Of a stretch of DNA of 64,000 bases, positions 1 to 10,610 are shown one piece after another (positions within the stretch are counted from its first letter, which is position 1; the number at the start of each line of letters is the position of its first letter). The notes under the pieces are model-generated. The model was not told where the DNA came from. It did not search any database and was given only the letters and a program-made list of their open reading frames with translations. The position numbers were made by a program, and so were the translations under genes. The DNA is from Blepharisma japonicum (lineage: Eukaryota; Ciliophora; Heterotrichea; Heterotrichida; Blepharismidae): contig CATKHK010000074.1 in NCBI GenBank assembly GCA_949751835.1, positions 169,532 to 233,531 of the forward strand, written 5' to 3'.

Positions 1-156
1 ATTAAACATAAAATGACAACTTACGACTTTATATCAAAAAATAAGCAAAATTCTTCGAGTATGGATTTGACTAGAAATACTGATTTATTTGAGACTAAAG
101 TTGTACCAACACTTTTAATAGGCCTTCCTCAATGAACTGTTAAGCAAGTAGAATAA
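1..156 (+). CDS. possible 3' part or small hypothetical protein
   Basis: A reading frame is open from the left edge to TAA at 154-156, with an ATG at 13 giving 47 residues. One internal TGA (codon 41) is read as Trp. The product ends L-P-Q-W-T-V-K-Q-V-E. I recognise no domain. It is either a short gene starting at 13 or the last exon of a gene lying left of the window. Since the frame is short and partly outside the window, confidence is low. Confidence 0.3.
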
Positions 157-379
157 TTTTTTAAATTGATAATTTTTTACTTCCATGCAAAAAATGAAAT
201 ATTAAAATTTTATTATTTAATAAAAATTAAAAAAGGATTAAGCGATTCAAGATAATGCTATTTTATATATTTGATTTTAATTCTATAAGAGAACATCAAG
301 GCAAATACAAAAATTTTGCAATTTATTTTAAAAAAATTAAATCTCATTTCTTTTACAATTGCTGAATAACTATTAACGC

Positions 380-1255
380 TTATTTTAATATTTCAGGGTC
401 ATCAGGATGCTCTTCATATACAACTTCTTCTCCACAGAGACTCGAAACAGCTGCATCTATGTCATTCCCTGACATTTCTAGCGCAAGTTGTGCATCTTTT
501 TCTCCAAACCCCATCGCAATTAGTTGCATTAGCAATGGACCTGGAACTTTCACATCATAACAAATAGTATTTCCAAATAAAACTCCAGTGCTCGTGTATA
601 AATTGAACTCCAAAGAAACTTTTCCTTCTATTGCTGGAGCTTTCATTTTTACAACAATTTCTCCTATTTCTCCTGGCTTTAGTCTTGGTATAAATATAGA
701 GATTATCTCAATTGTGCCTTTTTCCACCTTTAAATCAACTCTTTCTCATACCTTAATTCCGTCATTTTTTACCTTAAACCTTTCCTCAAACGATTCTTCA
801 GGTCTGCACAATTTTTCGATTTTTCTTTTCCCATTGACAAGTTTCATCCCATACTCAGATGATTTTTGTTTGATAACTTTGGTAGGTTCTGGGTCTTCAT
901 CAGTTTCCCATATGATTTCAGGAGGCTCATATTGGCTTTGATTAACCTTGACTGGTGATAGTTTTGGAATAGAAAGAGGATCAAATATAGGTTCTTGAGA
1001 GTAACTATGAAATCTATCAATGTTTTCTAATAAAAGAACTAATGTATCTTGCCCACAAACTCGCATTGAATTTATTGCTCGAAATAGTTCTTCGTCTGAA
1101 TTGATTTCTTTGAGCTCACCTTCATCAGTGAGATACACATAGGAGAAGTTTACACTACCAAAGGCTTCTACTGCCATGCATTTTAGTGTGTCATAGGAAT
1201 CTGGAACTAAAACTGGGTCATAATGCACGTCATCTTTTACAAGCCTGACTTTCAT
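380..1255 (-). CDS. NBR1-like selective autophagy receptor (PB1-FW-UBA)
   Basis: A 291-residue protein read through TGA (746-748, Trp170). An N-terminal PB1-like ubiquitin fold (about 1-80) has an acidic L-T-D-E-G-E-L patch. An FW-type domain follows (about 150-235), and a UBA domain closes the protein (about 243-285, with M-G-F). The TGA codon falls in K-N-D-G-I-K-V-W, which corresponds to the conserved FW-domain Trp in NBR1 (K-N-T-G-x-x-x-W); this supports both the family call and the code. NBR1 proteins bind ubiquitylated cargo and oligomerise by PB1. This one lacks the ZZ finger and an obvious LIR stretch and is much shorter than animal NBR1, so it could also be compared with ILRUN (FW plus UBA-like). 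An eroded copy lies at 4316-4655. Confidence 0.7.
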
Positions 1256-1399
1256 TTACAAGTCTAATTATAAATATTTTGATTATTCGTGAGTTTTATC
1301 ATAATAAGAGTCATTAAATCAATAAATTAATGGCTATCTATAATATAAAATATTTAAATAATAAAATTTATTATTATCAATATTTTTATTTTTAAATAT

Positions 1400-2683
1400 T
1401 TATCTGTCACTTTCATCTTCAAAATCGCTGTCATATTCTTCTACAATGCTAGACTGGGTCACTGATTTTGTTAACTCTTTCCATCCTTCTGAGCTTTCTT
1501 CTCTAGGAGAGACCACTGACACAGTCCTTGATCTCGCACTTTTACAGAATTTTGGATGGTCACCAGCTTCGCTGACTTTGACCATTTCTTTACAGACATA
1601 GCATATTACGCTTCTTTCTGAACTCTGAGGAATAGAGCTTGTATTTTCTTCAAAATCTTCAGAGTAATGATCTTCGCTCTCTTTTTGACTTTCTTTTTGA
1701 CTTTCTTTTTGGCTTTCTTTTAGGCTTTCATTTATGCTTATTTTCAACTTTTTTTCAGCTGGTTTTATTGTAAGATTGTCAAGATTTGTTGTCGTGAACA
1801 TTTTTTGTGTCTTTGGCTTGTCAAATTTCATTAGAGGTGGATAGGTTCATTGTTGCTGCAATGAAGAAGCTCCTTTAAGAAGCTGGACTTCTTGAATTAA
1901 ATGATCAATAAGTAAGCCTTCAGGATGCGGAGGAGGAGCTATATATTGTGTAGACTGCTTTTGAGGCTGTGGAAGAGGCTCTTCATAAGAAGTGCTTGAT
2001 GTTTTATTTGTCGGCTTAGTCTTGCTATAAAACATTGGAGGTGGCTGATAAGTATCTCCAAATAGAGGGGTTTGTGTTTCTTTTGGCTCAGGTTTTTCTT
2101 CTTGTGTCATTGTGGCTCTTGTAACTAATGAAGTAGCTGTCTTATAAATCGGAGGAATCGGGTCAGTTTCTATAGCTATGCTAACTTTATGATCACCTGG
2201 GATTTTGTTAAGCATCTCTTGTGTGATATTTTGAAAAATCCCATCTGCAGGTTTTCCTTCAATTTCTGGATTTTTTTTAAGAATAGAAATAGAGATACTT
2301 AAATCTAATTTCCCAATAGCATTTCGAATTGGATCATAAAGATCTATGATGCTTCTCTTAAAATCACTAGAAGTTTTAAAGTCAATGTCAGCAAAAATAG
2401 AAAGATCTAGAGCAGCAGTCCCCAGCATTCTGATATTTTGAGGAAAAGCATCAATTAGCATTACATAAAGAGGGGTTTTTCGAAGAGCTGCTCGTAATAT
2501 TTTTTCATCTAGGACAAATTTGCATGCTTTGCCTTTACCGAATTGAAGCTTTCCTTGGAATTGGCCGTAGATTGTGAGAGTTGGGAATTGAAGAAATCTT
2601 ATAGAGACTGCCGGTTTTGCGATGTGGAGGATTCGTGTGGTAGCTTCATGAATGAGAAATTCGACGATATATGTTTCTTCCAT
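1400..2683 (-). CDS. MAP10-like microtubule-associated protein (C2-like, proline-rich, zinc motif)
   Basis: 427 residues in one frame through TGA (1847-1849, Trp). The N-terminal 150 residues resemble the conserved N-terminal part of MAP10, including F-G-K-G-K-A-C-K-F (family F-G-R-G-K-S-C) and a C2-like strand pattern. A proline- and glutamine-rich linker covers about 190-280. A run of K-E-S-Q repeats sits near 318-335, and a C2HC-type motif (C-x2-C, H-x4-C) near 361-380. The C-terminus is acidic and serine-rich. MAP10 binds microtubules at spindles and midbodies; the function here is inferred from similarity only. The 5' end has a decayed copy just upstream (about 2935-3070) and another remnant at 4656-4790. 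Confidence 0.55.
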
Positions 2684-2934
2684 TTAAATTTGATATTGGA
2701 AAATGCAATATTCTTATATGTTAGATGAAGAAAGCACATGCTTTTATGGAAAACATTATAGACAAAGCTTTTTAAATAAATTCTTGCTCCCACCCTATGT
2801 GAGCGAAAAAAATTTTTTTTTAAATATATTGAAGATAAACTAGGATAAGTTAAGGCCTACCCAAATAAAAACCTTCAGTCATGAGCTAATTCCATAGATA
2901 AAGTGTATCTAAATGAATTGCAATGTGAAAATTC

Positions 2935-3070
2935 TTTATAGCTTCATGAATGAGGAATTCGATTATATATACTTATATTCTTCATTTGAAAATACATTAT
3001 TCCTATAAGCAAATTATAATTTAGATAAGCAGAGCACATGCCCTATGAGAAGTATTTAATTATAAAAGGT
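2935..3070 (-). pseudogene. decayed copy of the MAP10-like gene 5' end
   Basis: The sequence from tagcttcatgaatgaggaat onward aligns by eye with 2640-2760, the start and 5' flank of the MAP10-like gene. The parent ATG context is altered and indels are present. Both copies carry the string agcacatgc and a following cttttaaat-like stretch. This is a partial local duplicate with no coding capacity. The rest of 2684-3199 is AT-rich and I see nothing else in it. Confidence 0.6.
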
Positions 3071-3199
3071 TTTAAATGATTCTAAGCATTTTCTTTAATT
3101 ATCAATAAATTAATTGATATAATTGCAAATTTTCTGATAAACAAATTATACACATTAAAGTTTTCCCTGATTATCGCAATTTAAAATAAATTAGCCAAC

Positions 3200-3745
3200 T
3201 TATACCGGTGCCATCCTTGCTAAAAGCCACAATAACCCTTCTCTGAGTCCTTCTCCAGTTGTAGCGCATGCTTTCACAATTTCCCACTGATCTTTCTTAC
3301 TTCTATCCAGTTCCAGCATTTCTGTAAGCTGTTCTTCTGTGAAATCATTCGAAATATCCTTTTTATTTGCGACTATTAAAAAAGGCAAACCCCTCAGTAG
3401 GTCATCTCTCAGCAATTCTTGTAAAGTGGCTTTGGATAGCTGAATGTTATCCGCATTAGACATATCCACAACAAAAATAATGCCCTGTGAGCCTTCAAAG
3501 TGGTGTCGTCAGAAAAACCTGCTTTGTGCATCGCCTTTTAAATCATAAAACGCAATTGTGAACTTATCCACTTTGAATTTGTAGCACCCAAGTTCTGGGA
3601 GAGGCTTTGCTGCACGGGGATATTGAGAGCTTAAAAACTGTGTAAGAGTGGACTTCCCTGAGCCTTGCAGACCGAGACAAAGGACTCTTCGGTGGTTTTT
3701 CCCAAACCATCTAGCGTGGTTCATCTTGCTCATTTTTTCGCCCAT
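3200..3745 (-). CDS. atypical ARF-like small GTPase
   Basis: 181 residues through TGA (3509-3511, Trp79 in F-F-W-R-H-H-F, the Arf L-W-R-H-Y-F position). The P-loop is G-L-Q-G-S-G-K-S-T (about 24-32), the G4 motif N-K-K-D is intact, and the G5 motif is C-A-T-T-G-E-G-L. G2 and G3 are unusual. The Arf P-T-I-G-F stretch reads P-E-L-G-C, so the Mg-binding Thr is lost, and D-V-G-G-Q reads D-L-K-G-D, so the catalytic Gln is lost. Gly2 would allow myristoylation. The call to the Arf/ARL family is firm, but the subtype is not assignable. Nucleotide cycling is probably non-canonical. A remnant copy is at 4787-4970. Confidence 0.8.
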
Positions 3746-4315
3746 TTGGTTATTTAAATAATCGATATTTTTAGAAATATATCATGCTCAAATTTATATG
3801 AGCTAAGCCTTTTCTTTATTACTTTGAAATATTATTAATTTCATTGAAAACAAATTTATCTAAATAATGGGTAATAAAGGATAAGATTCTTATAATCTCA
3901 TCACGCAAAATAATTTTTAAAATCTAGGTAAAACCAAATAGAAAGGAAATGGATTTGCAATTCAAGTTGAAAAAAGTATTATGAGAACCTAAAAATATAA
4001 TCTCAAAAATGAATTTTCTTTTGTGAAAAGACACTCAATTTTTCACTATTATTATGATTAATGCTAGGGAGAACTGCTATCAGATTGTTTTTTGATCTCT
4101 CATAATTTTTTGGCATTATAATTATAGCAATACTTTCTCATAGCTCACATCTGGCTTTATTTATCTTATTTATTTAAATGGCAATAATTACATAAATATA
4201 TAAAAAGTTGAATCCTAGAGATTTGTTTAAAAGTGTCTTCTTTTCTATCCAAACTTTTTGTTTTTATTGGCAAGTTTTGCAATATAATTAGATAGATAAT
4301 TTGGCAGGACTTGAA
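3746..4315. other. gene-free AT-rich stretch
   Basis: No frame with coding character, tRNA or clear repeat was found. It lies between the ARL-like gene and the block of eroded gene copies. Confidence 0.5.
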
Positions 4316-4655
4316 TCTTCATAAATTTCCCGTATGATATCAGGAAGCTCATATTGACTCTAGATAACCTTAACTGAAATTTTGACAGAAAGAAGTTAAA
4401 AATATAGGTTCTTGGGATTTATAAATATATATAAATAATTTTCATATTTAAAACGAGTAAAGTGTTCTGTGAAATCGGCAATATTTTTAAAGTTATAGTT
4501 ATAGCTAAGTTTAAAGGTCTAAATTTTAAAGCAAATTATAATGTATCCTGCCTCCAAATTCTCATTGATTTCATTGATCCGGGATAATTCTAATTTTTTG
4601 GGCTCATCTTCATTAGTGAGATTTACATAAGAGAAATTTATACTACCAAAGTCAT
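4316..4655 (-). pseudogene. eroded copy of the NBR1-like gene
   Basis: Two patches align by eye with the live gene. About 4320-4415 matches 897-1003 (shared strings such as aggaagctcatattg and atataggttcttg). About 4538-4655 matches 1043-1165 (caaattctcattgatt, ttagtgagatttacataaga). Substitutions and indels break the frame. It is on the same strand and in the same order as the live gene relative to the next two remnants. Confidence 0.75.
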
Positions 4656-4790
4656 CTTCATAGAGTTTTGTTCTTTAACTCTTTTTGGGCTTCTTTTGCA
4701 TCCTTTTTGGCTTTTTAGCTTCTTTGGCTTTCTTTTGACTGTTATACGAATATTTTCAAGATTTTTAAGTTTTCTTTTTGTAAAATTGCT
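4656..4790 (-). pseudogene. eroded fragment of the MAP10-like gene (K-E-S-Q repeat region)
   Basis: The tttggctttctttt-rich stretch and the following ttttcaagatttttaag correspond to 1680-1790 of the MAP10-like gene, where the complement codes for the K-E-S-Q repeats and the L-D-N-L-T segment. It is collinear with the flanking remnants. An 80-residue frame that crosses this fragment into the next one (4638-4880) is a chimera of dead sequences, not a gene. Confidence 0.6.
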
Positions 4791-4970
4791 AGTTGAATTT
4801 ATCCGCTTTTGAATTTTTCTGGGAGAAACTAGCTGAATATGATATCTAGAGTTTAAAAACTGGGTAAGATAAACTTCCATAAGCCTTGAAAACTAAAAAA
4901 ATACTCTTCCTTGATTTTCCCCAACCCATCCAGTGTGGCTCATATTGCTAATTTTCTCATTTAAATAATA
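4787..4970 (-). pseudogene. eroded copy of the ARL-like GTPase 5' half
   Basis: It aligns with 3552-3760. Shared strings include agtttaaaaactgggtaaga (live: gcttaaaaactgtgtaagag), ttttccccaacccatcca and ctcatattgctaattttctc (live: ttcatcttgctcattttttc). The P-loop region is degraded. It ends about 15 bp before the start of the first MFS gene. Confidence 0.75.
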
Positions 4971-4985
4971 AAAAGTGTAAGCAAA

Positions 4986-6236
4986 ATGGGCTATTATTCT
5001 AAGCAGGCAGCAATTTATATCGGAGGTTTGCTCTGCTGCACTACTTTCACCTTCATTGCTCCTTTTTACCCTGGAATAGCAGAATCTAAAGGTATCCCTT
5101 TCTGAGTGATAGGCTTCATTTTTGCTTTGGACCCTGTTTTTTCACTTGCAGCTTCTTGGTATTTAGGCAACAACATGTATAAATTCGGTCGTAGATTTAT
5201 ATTGACATTTGGAGTCGTTTTACTTGCTGGATCTATGATTACAATTAGCTTTATAGAATTTTGTGACACAACATCTATGCTTATTTTAAGTTTCATTTCA
5301 AGAATGCTTGGAGGAATAGGATTTGCTTGTGAAATGATAGCTGGAGATGCAATTTTAACAAGTGATTATCCAGAAGAGCTAGTAAAAGTAATGGGACTTA
5401 TGGAAGTTTTTATGGGAATGGGATTGTTGATTGGGCCTCTTATTGGATCTGCATTATATGTAGCAGGAGGTGCATTTTTATCATTCATGATATCAGGAAT
5501 AGTTATTACAATATACGCTCCAATTTGCTGATGTCTCTTAGGAGAGCCACGACCCTATGTAATGTCAGAAGATGCTGTAAATTCTATTGAATTAATAACA
5601 AGACCAAAAATTGCATTAGACGCAGGTGTACAATTTGCCTTTACTTTTACGTTTGGATATGTTTTCCCTATATTAGAAATCCATTTATTAACTTTTAATA
5701 TTGGGGAGACTTATGTTGGTCTGTGTTTTACTTTATATACCTTATCATATTCAATATTTTCTATAGTGTCTATAGTTTCAGCTAAGAAAATTGATGCACG
5801 AAAGATGATGGCTGTAGGTCTATTAGCTCAAGCTATAGGATTTTCAATGCTTGGACCATGAATACTCATTTACCCTCGAGAAATTTGGGTAGTGCTTGTT
5901 GGGTTATTTATACTTGGCTTTGCTCAAGCATTTATGTATATACCTTCTCTTCCTCATATGATTCAATTGGCTTATGAGGAGTACCAATATAAAGAAGACA
6001 ACAGACTTATTGATCAGATATCTGGGATATCAAATATCATTATGAGTTTTGGAGAAATTGGTGGGCCTATGACTGTTGGGATTCTTGCAACTAGCATTGA
6101 TATTGAAACTAGTTGTGCTTATTTGGCTCTTGCCATCACAGCTTATTTTGTACTCTATTTAGTAGGATCAGGTCTTACAACTAAAAATCCACCTAAGAAG
6201 AAATCAAACCTTTCTTTGGAACTTTTGAATATTTAA
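4986..6236 (+). CDS. MFS transporter, SLC18B1-like, copy 1
   Basis: 416 residues, starting at the ATG shared with copy 2 (M-G-Y-Y-S-K-Q-A-A), with Trp encoded by TGA at 5102, 5529 and 5862. About 12 hydrophobic segments are visible, with the MFS A-type loop K-F-G-R-R between segments 2 and 3. The early F-Y-P-G-I-A-E-S-K-G segment resembles SLC18B1, the vesicular polyamine transporter; the substrate here is not known. It is very similar to copy 2 at 6989, most strongly in the second half. The frame is fully intact although the genes on both sides of this copy are dead. Confidence 0.85.
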
Positions 6237-6282
6237 TTAGCAAAAGTTTTCTTTAAAAGCCCTTTATAATTCCATTTAAATT

Positions 6283-6640
6283 ATGATCTTCTCAGCAATA
6301 AGAAACTTTAAAAGCTCCTCTTGCCTCTTCGACCAACAAGATTACTACAAGAATTTAGATGTTTCTTCTAAATCTAAAATCTAAATTAAAAAATCTATTT
6401 TAACCTAGCCAAAAATTGCATATTGATGTAAAAAAATCCCCAGACACAAAAAATAAATTCGCAGAATAAACCAAGACTGTGAAACACTAGGCGACTTTGA
6501 AATGCGGAGAACAGATTAAATTTTTTAATTATTTCTCTATTAAAATAAAATTCACAAAATTATTTTAACAACAACCAACGTTCGAAGAAATTACGGATGC
6601 AAAATATTTCGTAAACGAATGGATAATCTAAGTTTAACCA
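6283..6640 (+). pseudogene. dead copy of the mitochondrial DnaJ gene
   Basis: From the ATG at 6283 the sequence follows 8286-8520 closely (targeting peptide and J domain), but it carries a TAA after the V-S-S-K-S region and several indels that shift the frame. The H-P-D region reads tgcatattgatgt. Similarity stops near 6500. A weaker match at about 6565-6640 to the 3' end of the live gene (9445-9515) would imply an internal deletion of about 0.9 kb; this second part is tentative. 6640-6988 is AT-rich with nothing recognised. Confidence 0.8.
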
Positions 6641-6988
6641 ACTTTATATATTAGATGCTATAGGCAAAATACTATTAGATGATTAAATTTCACTATTAAC
6701 TTGAAATTTAAAATTCCAAATACTATAACTTTTTAAAAGAATAAATATCTATATAATAGAGAGAAATTAAAACAAGGGCATGAATCAGAATGAAAATAAC
6801 AAAAATTAAAAGTAAAGTGTAAGGATACTAATATAATTTTTATAATAAAAATTTGCCAATTATATGAGCACAATTGTTTTTTTCGATTAGCAGATTGTCG
6901 AGTTAGAACTAAATAAAATAGGGAGATCATTAATTTTCAGATATTTATTATATAAGAAAGCATCAGCATGTAAAAATTTCTAATAAAA

Positions 6989-8239
6989 ATGGGCTATTAT
7001 TCTAAGCAGGCAGCAATTTATATCGGAGGTTTACTCTGCTGTAGCTCTTACACTTTCATTGCTCCTTTTTACCCTGGAATAGCAGAGTCTAAAGGTATCC
7101 CTTTCTGAGTGATAGGCTTCATTTTTGCTTTGGACCCTGTTTTTTCACTTGCAGCTTCCTGGTATTTAGGCAACAACATGTATAAATTCGGCCGTAGATT
7201 TATATTGACATTTGGAGTCGTTTTACTTGCTGTATCTATGATTGCAATTAGCTTTATAGAATTTTTTGACGCAACTTATATACTTATTTTAAGTTTCATT
7301 TCAAGAATACTTGGAGGAATAGGATATGCTTGTGAAATGACAGCTGGAGATGCAATTTTAACAAGTGATTATCCAGGAGAGTTAGCAAAAGTGATGGGAC
7401 TTATGGAAGTTTTTGTTGGAATGGGTTTGTTGATTGGGCCTCTTATTGGCTCAGCCTTATATGTAGCAGGAGGGGCGTTTTTATCATTCATGATATCAGG
7501 AATAGCCATTGCCATATACGCACCAATTTGCTGATATCTCTTAGGAGAACCACGACCTTATGTAATGTCAGAAGATACTATGAATTCTATTGAATTAATA
7601 ACAAGACCAAAAATTGCATTAGACGCAGGTGTACAGTTTGCTTTTACTTTTACGTTTGGATATGTTTTCCCTATATTAGAAATCCATTTATTGACTTTTA
7701 ATATTGGGGAGACTTATATTGGTCTGTGTTTTACTTTATATACCTTATCATATTCAATATTTTCTATATTGTCTATAGTTTCATCTAAGAAAATTGATGC
7801 ACGAAAGATGATGGCTGTAGGTCTATTAGCTCAAGCTATAGGATTTTCAATGCTTGGACCATGAATACTCATTTACCCTCGAGAAATTTGGGTAGTGCTT
7901 GTTGGGTTATTTATACTTGGCTTTGCTCAAGCATTTATGTATATACCTTCTCTTCCTCATATGATTCAATTGGCTTATGAGGAGTACCAATATAAAGAAG
8001 ACGACAGACTTATTGATCAGATATCTGGGATATCAAATGTCATTATGAATTTTGGAGAAATCGGTGGGCCTATGACTGTTGGGATTCTTGCAACTAGTAT
8101 TGATATTGAAACTAGTTGTGCTTATTTGGCTCTTGCCATCACAGCTTATTTTGTACTCTATTTAATAGGATCAGGTCTTACAACAAAGAAATCACCTAAG
8201 AAGAAATCAAGCCTTTCTTTTGAACTTTTGAATATTTAA
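6989..8239 (+). CDS. MFS transporter, SLC18B1-like, copy 2
   Basis: 416 residues, exactly the same length as copy 1 and with the same three TGA-encoded Trp positions (7105, 7532, 7862). Differences cluster in the first 180 codons (for example around I-E-F-F-D-A-T-Y-I); the last 220 codons are nearly identical. It is followed after 46 bp by the live DnaJ gene, which is probably the ancestral arrangement. It is a proton-coupled antiporter type by family, with unknown substrate and compartment. Confidence 0.87.
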
Positions 8240-8285
8240 TTAACAAATGTTTTCTTTAAAATTCCTTTATAATTCCATTTAAATT

Positions 8286-9530
8286 ATGATCTTTTCAGCA
8301 GTAAGAAGCTTTAAAAGCTCCTCTCGTCTCTTCGCCCGACAAGATTACTACAAGATTTTAGGTGTTTCTTCTAAATCTACAGAATCTGAGATTAAAAAGG
8401 CTTATTTTAACCTTGCCAAAAAATTTCATCCTGATGTAAACAAATCTCCAGATGCAAAAAATAAATTCGCAGAAATAAACCAAGCCTATGAAACACTGGG
8501 AGACCCTGAAAAGCGCAGGACTTACGACGCCACTGGTATGACAGGCGATGAACAAGACCAAGCAAAAAGTTCTGGATTCCCTGGTGGCGGATCTTATAGT
8601 TCTTCTAATGCAGGAGGCTTTAATCCGTTTGATCAACAATACGGTGGCTTTGGGAATTTTTCTGGGCAGCGGCCACAAGGCTATACCACTTTTGATGATA
8701 TTTTTGGGGAATTTGAAGAGTTTTTTAATTTAGGGCAAAAAGAGAAAAAGTCTTTTAAAGGCGAAGATATTACTGTTATGCTGGAAATTTCATTTATGGA
8801 AGCTGCACTAGGCACAAAAAAGCAAATACAGTATGAGCAGAGAGGTGTTTGTGATAGCTGCTTTGGAAAAAAGACAAAATCAGGGTCAAATCCAATGAAA
8901 TGTTTAGCTTGTGGAGGAAGAGGCGTTGTGTTTATACAAAGAGGTCCTATTTCTATGTCAGTAACTTGCCAGAAATGCAGAGGAGTAGGGACAATCATAA
9001 AAGATCCTTGCCAAAGATGCAATGGCAGTGGGCTATCATATCAGATGAAAATTGAAGTAGTTAACATCCCAAATGGAGTTCACAATGGCCAACATCTAAG
9101 AATGGCTAACAAAGGGCACCATTCTCAAGGAGAAGGCCCTCCAGGAGATTTAATGCTGAAAATCCATGTAGCAGAACATCCAGTTTTCAAACGAGACGGC
9201 TTTGACGTTATGTCTGAAGTCTATATATCCCCAGCACAAGCAGCATTAGGAGCTACCATTGATGTAGAAACCCTTCATGGGAAAACCAAAGTTTCAGTTG
9301 ATCCAGGCACTTCTCCTGGATTCAAGAAAAAAATCCCAGGGAAAGGAATTTTCCATGTCCCTCCAAGCACAAACAAAGGCGACCACTATGTAATTTTCAA
9401 GCTAAAAATCCCTAAAACTTTGACGAATAAACAAAGAGAACTTTACCAACAACTGGCAGCAGAAGAAGGCTCTGAAGTAGATAATAATTCAGGAGTTTTC
9501 AGTTGGATTAAAGGCTTTTACAAAAAGTAA
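8286..9530 (+). CDS. mitochondrial type I DnaJ/Hsp40 co-chaperone (Mdj1/DNAJA3-like)
   Basis: 414 residues with no in-frame TGA. An arginine- and serine-rich N-terminus (about 1-20) is typical of a mitochondrial presequence. The J domain (about 21-85) has intact H-P-D. A G/F-rich linker covers about 95-150. Four C-x2-C-x-G-x-G type zinc repeats follow (C-D-S-C, C-L-A-C-G-G-R-G, C-Q-K-C-R-G-V-G, C-Q-R-C-N-G-S-G). The C-terminal substrate domain is complete. It should stimulate mitochondrial Hsp70 in import and folding. The length matches the family. A broken copy lies at 6283. Confidence 0.93.
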   Translation: MIFSAVRSFKSSSRLFARQDYYKILGVSSKSTESEIKKAYFNLAKKFHPDVNKSPDAKNKFAEINQAYETLGDPEKRRTYDATGMTGDEQDQAKSSGFPGGGSYSSSNAGGFNPFDQQYGGFGNFSGQRPQGYTTFDDIFGEFEEFFNLGQKEKKSFKGEDITVMLEISFMEAALGTKKQIQYEQRGVCDSCFGKKTKSGSNPMKCLACGGRGVVFIQRGPISMSVTCQKCRGVGTIIKDPCQRCNGSGLSYQMKIEVVNIPNGVHNGQHLRMANKGHHSQGEGPPGDLMLKIHVAEHPVFKRDGFDVMSEVYISPAQAALGATIDVETLHGKTKVSVDPGTSPGFKKKIPGKGIFHVPPSTNKGDHYVIFKLKIPKTLTNKQRELYQQLAAEEGSEVDNNSGVFSWIKGFYKK

Positions 9531-9570
9531 TATAGATATTGTTTAGTCAAAATATTCGAAGGTATTTAAC

Positions 9571-10023
9571 TTAAGCTGCTTGAGAAATCTGTTTAGCAAT
9601 GCTGTCAAGCTCTTGTTGTCCTTTCTTAGTAATTCTTCTTCCTCCATGCTTTCCTTCTATTTCTTCTGTATCAACTTCAAGAATTCCTTGCTTTTCAAGC
9701 TGAGCCAAAAGATATCTGATAATCTTTCCTGATCCTGTAGCGAAGTGGCGAGGAGTGGTGCCATAGTTTTTGCTTCCTCCGTAAATCTTTTGAAGAGCAT
9801 TAATTCCCAAGTGGCGTCTTAGATATACCTTTCTGGCAAGAGCTGCAGCTCTTACATAAAGCCAGTCTTTGTCATATGGAGCTAGCTGTCGGTTGACACC
9901 TGTCTTTACGATGTCTCCCCATGAAGGTATTTCGATTTTGTCTGTTCTTTTTAGGTATGCAGCGTAAGCAGCTATGAATTCTGCAGCCGATACATCTTTT
10001 ACTGTGAAAGCTCGACGGTCCAT
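9571..10023 (-). CDS. RPS19: 40S ribosomal protein eS19
   Basis: 150 residues, the usual eS19 length. Typical segments are V-K-D-V near the N-terminus, W-G-D-I-V-K-T, the W-L-Y-V-R-A-A-A-L-A-R block, the G-I-N-A-L-Q-K-I-Y-G-G stretch and G-G-R-R-I-T-K-K-G near the end. It is a component of the small-subunit head needed for pre-rRNA processing. Convergent with the DnaJ gene, 40 bp apart. Confidence 0.97.
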   Translation of the reverse strand: MDRRAFTVKDVSAAEFIAAYAAYLKRTDKIEIPSWGDIVKTGVNRQLAPYDKDWLYVRAAALARKVYLRRHLGINALQKIYGGSKNYGTTPRHFATGSGKIIRYLLAQLEKQGILEVDTEEIEGKHGGRRITKKGQQELDSIAKQISQAA

Positions 10024-10183
10024 CTATGCCACAAATTAATATGGCCATTTGTGTAATTTGAGAGATAACGAAGTGGTGCGAGCAAGATAAAGACTTTTCT
10101 TATGAATAAAAAAGAGAAACCAATTATGGACTAGAAGAGATAAAAATTCATGATTTAAGTTATATTTATCACGTCTAATTTTC

Positions 10184-10517
10184 AGGGTTATCAAGATAAA
10201 AAGAGATATTTTTTATCGATTTTTGAGCTATCTGAAGAGGCTTTTGATGAATTTATGGAATATTTGCAAACCCGAAATCCTCATGATTTTTTTATGTTAA
10301 AAGCTAATGCAGCATATTTGTTTAAATTGAAATGAGAAGCAGAGCACTAAAAGTAACAGAAATAGCAGCATTAATCATAAAGAGTTATATCAAACATATA
10401 AAGCTATCTAAAAGCGCAACTAATTATAAAAACGCGACTTTTGTGGTAAATTCATCAGCTGAGTTTATCTCAGAAATTTATAAGGAATATCAAGAATTGT
10501 TGAGATCAGTATTTTAG
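10184..10517 (+). CDS. uncertain small gene or pseudogene
   Basis: Two protein-like frames abut. The first runs from G-Y-Q-D-K-K-R-Y-F to a TAA at 10348 (with one TGA as Trp); the second starts at ATG 10332 and ends at TAG 10517 (61 residues). Removing a GT..AG stretch of 17 nt (10320-10336) would join them, but introns elsewhere in the window are 15 nt. No convincing start exists upstream, since stops interrupt at 10132-10158. It may be a small intron-containing gene or a decayed one. No family recognised. Confidence 0.3.
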
Positions 10518-10610
10518 CTTGTTGGAGTATAAGAGAGTTTCTAGTTAATATTAATAAGCAGCTAAAATTAAATCAACATTTCAAAATTTAATGGAAACAT
10601 AATTTTATAA

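Noticed and set aside
4638-4880. An 80-residue minus-strand ORF.
   Set aside because: It spans two different gene remnants (MAP10-like and ARL-like) and is a chance fusion of decayed sequence.
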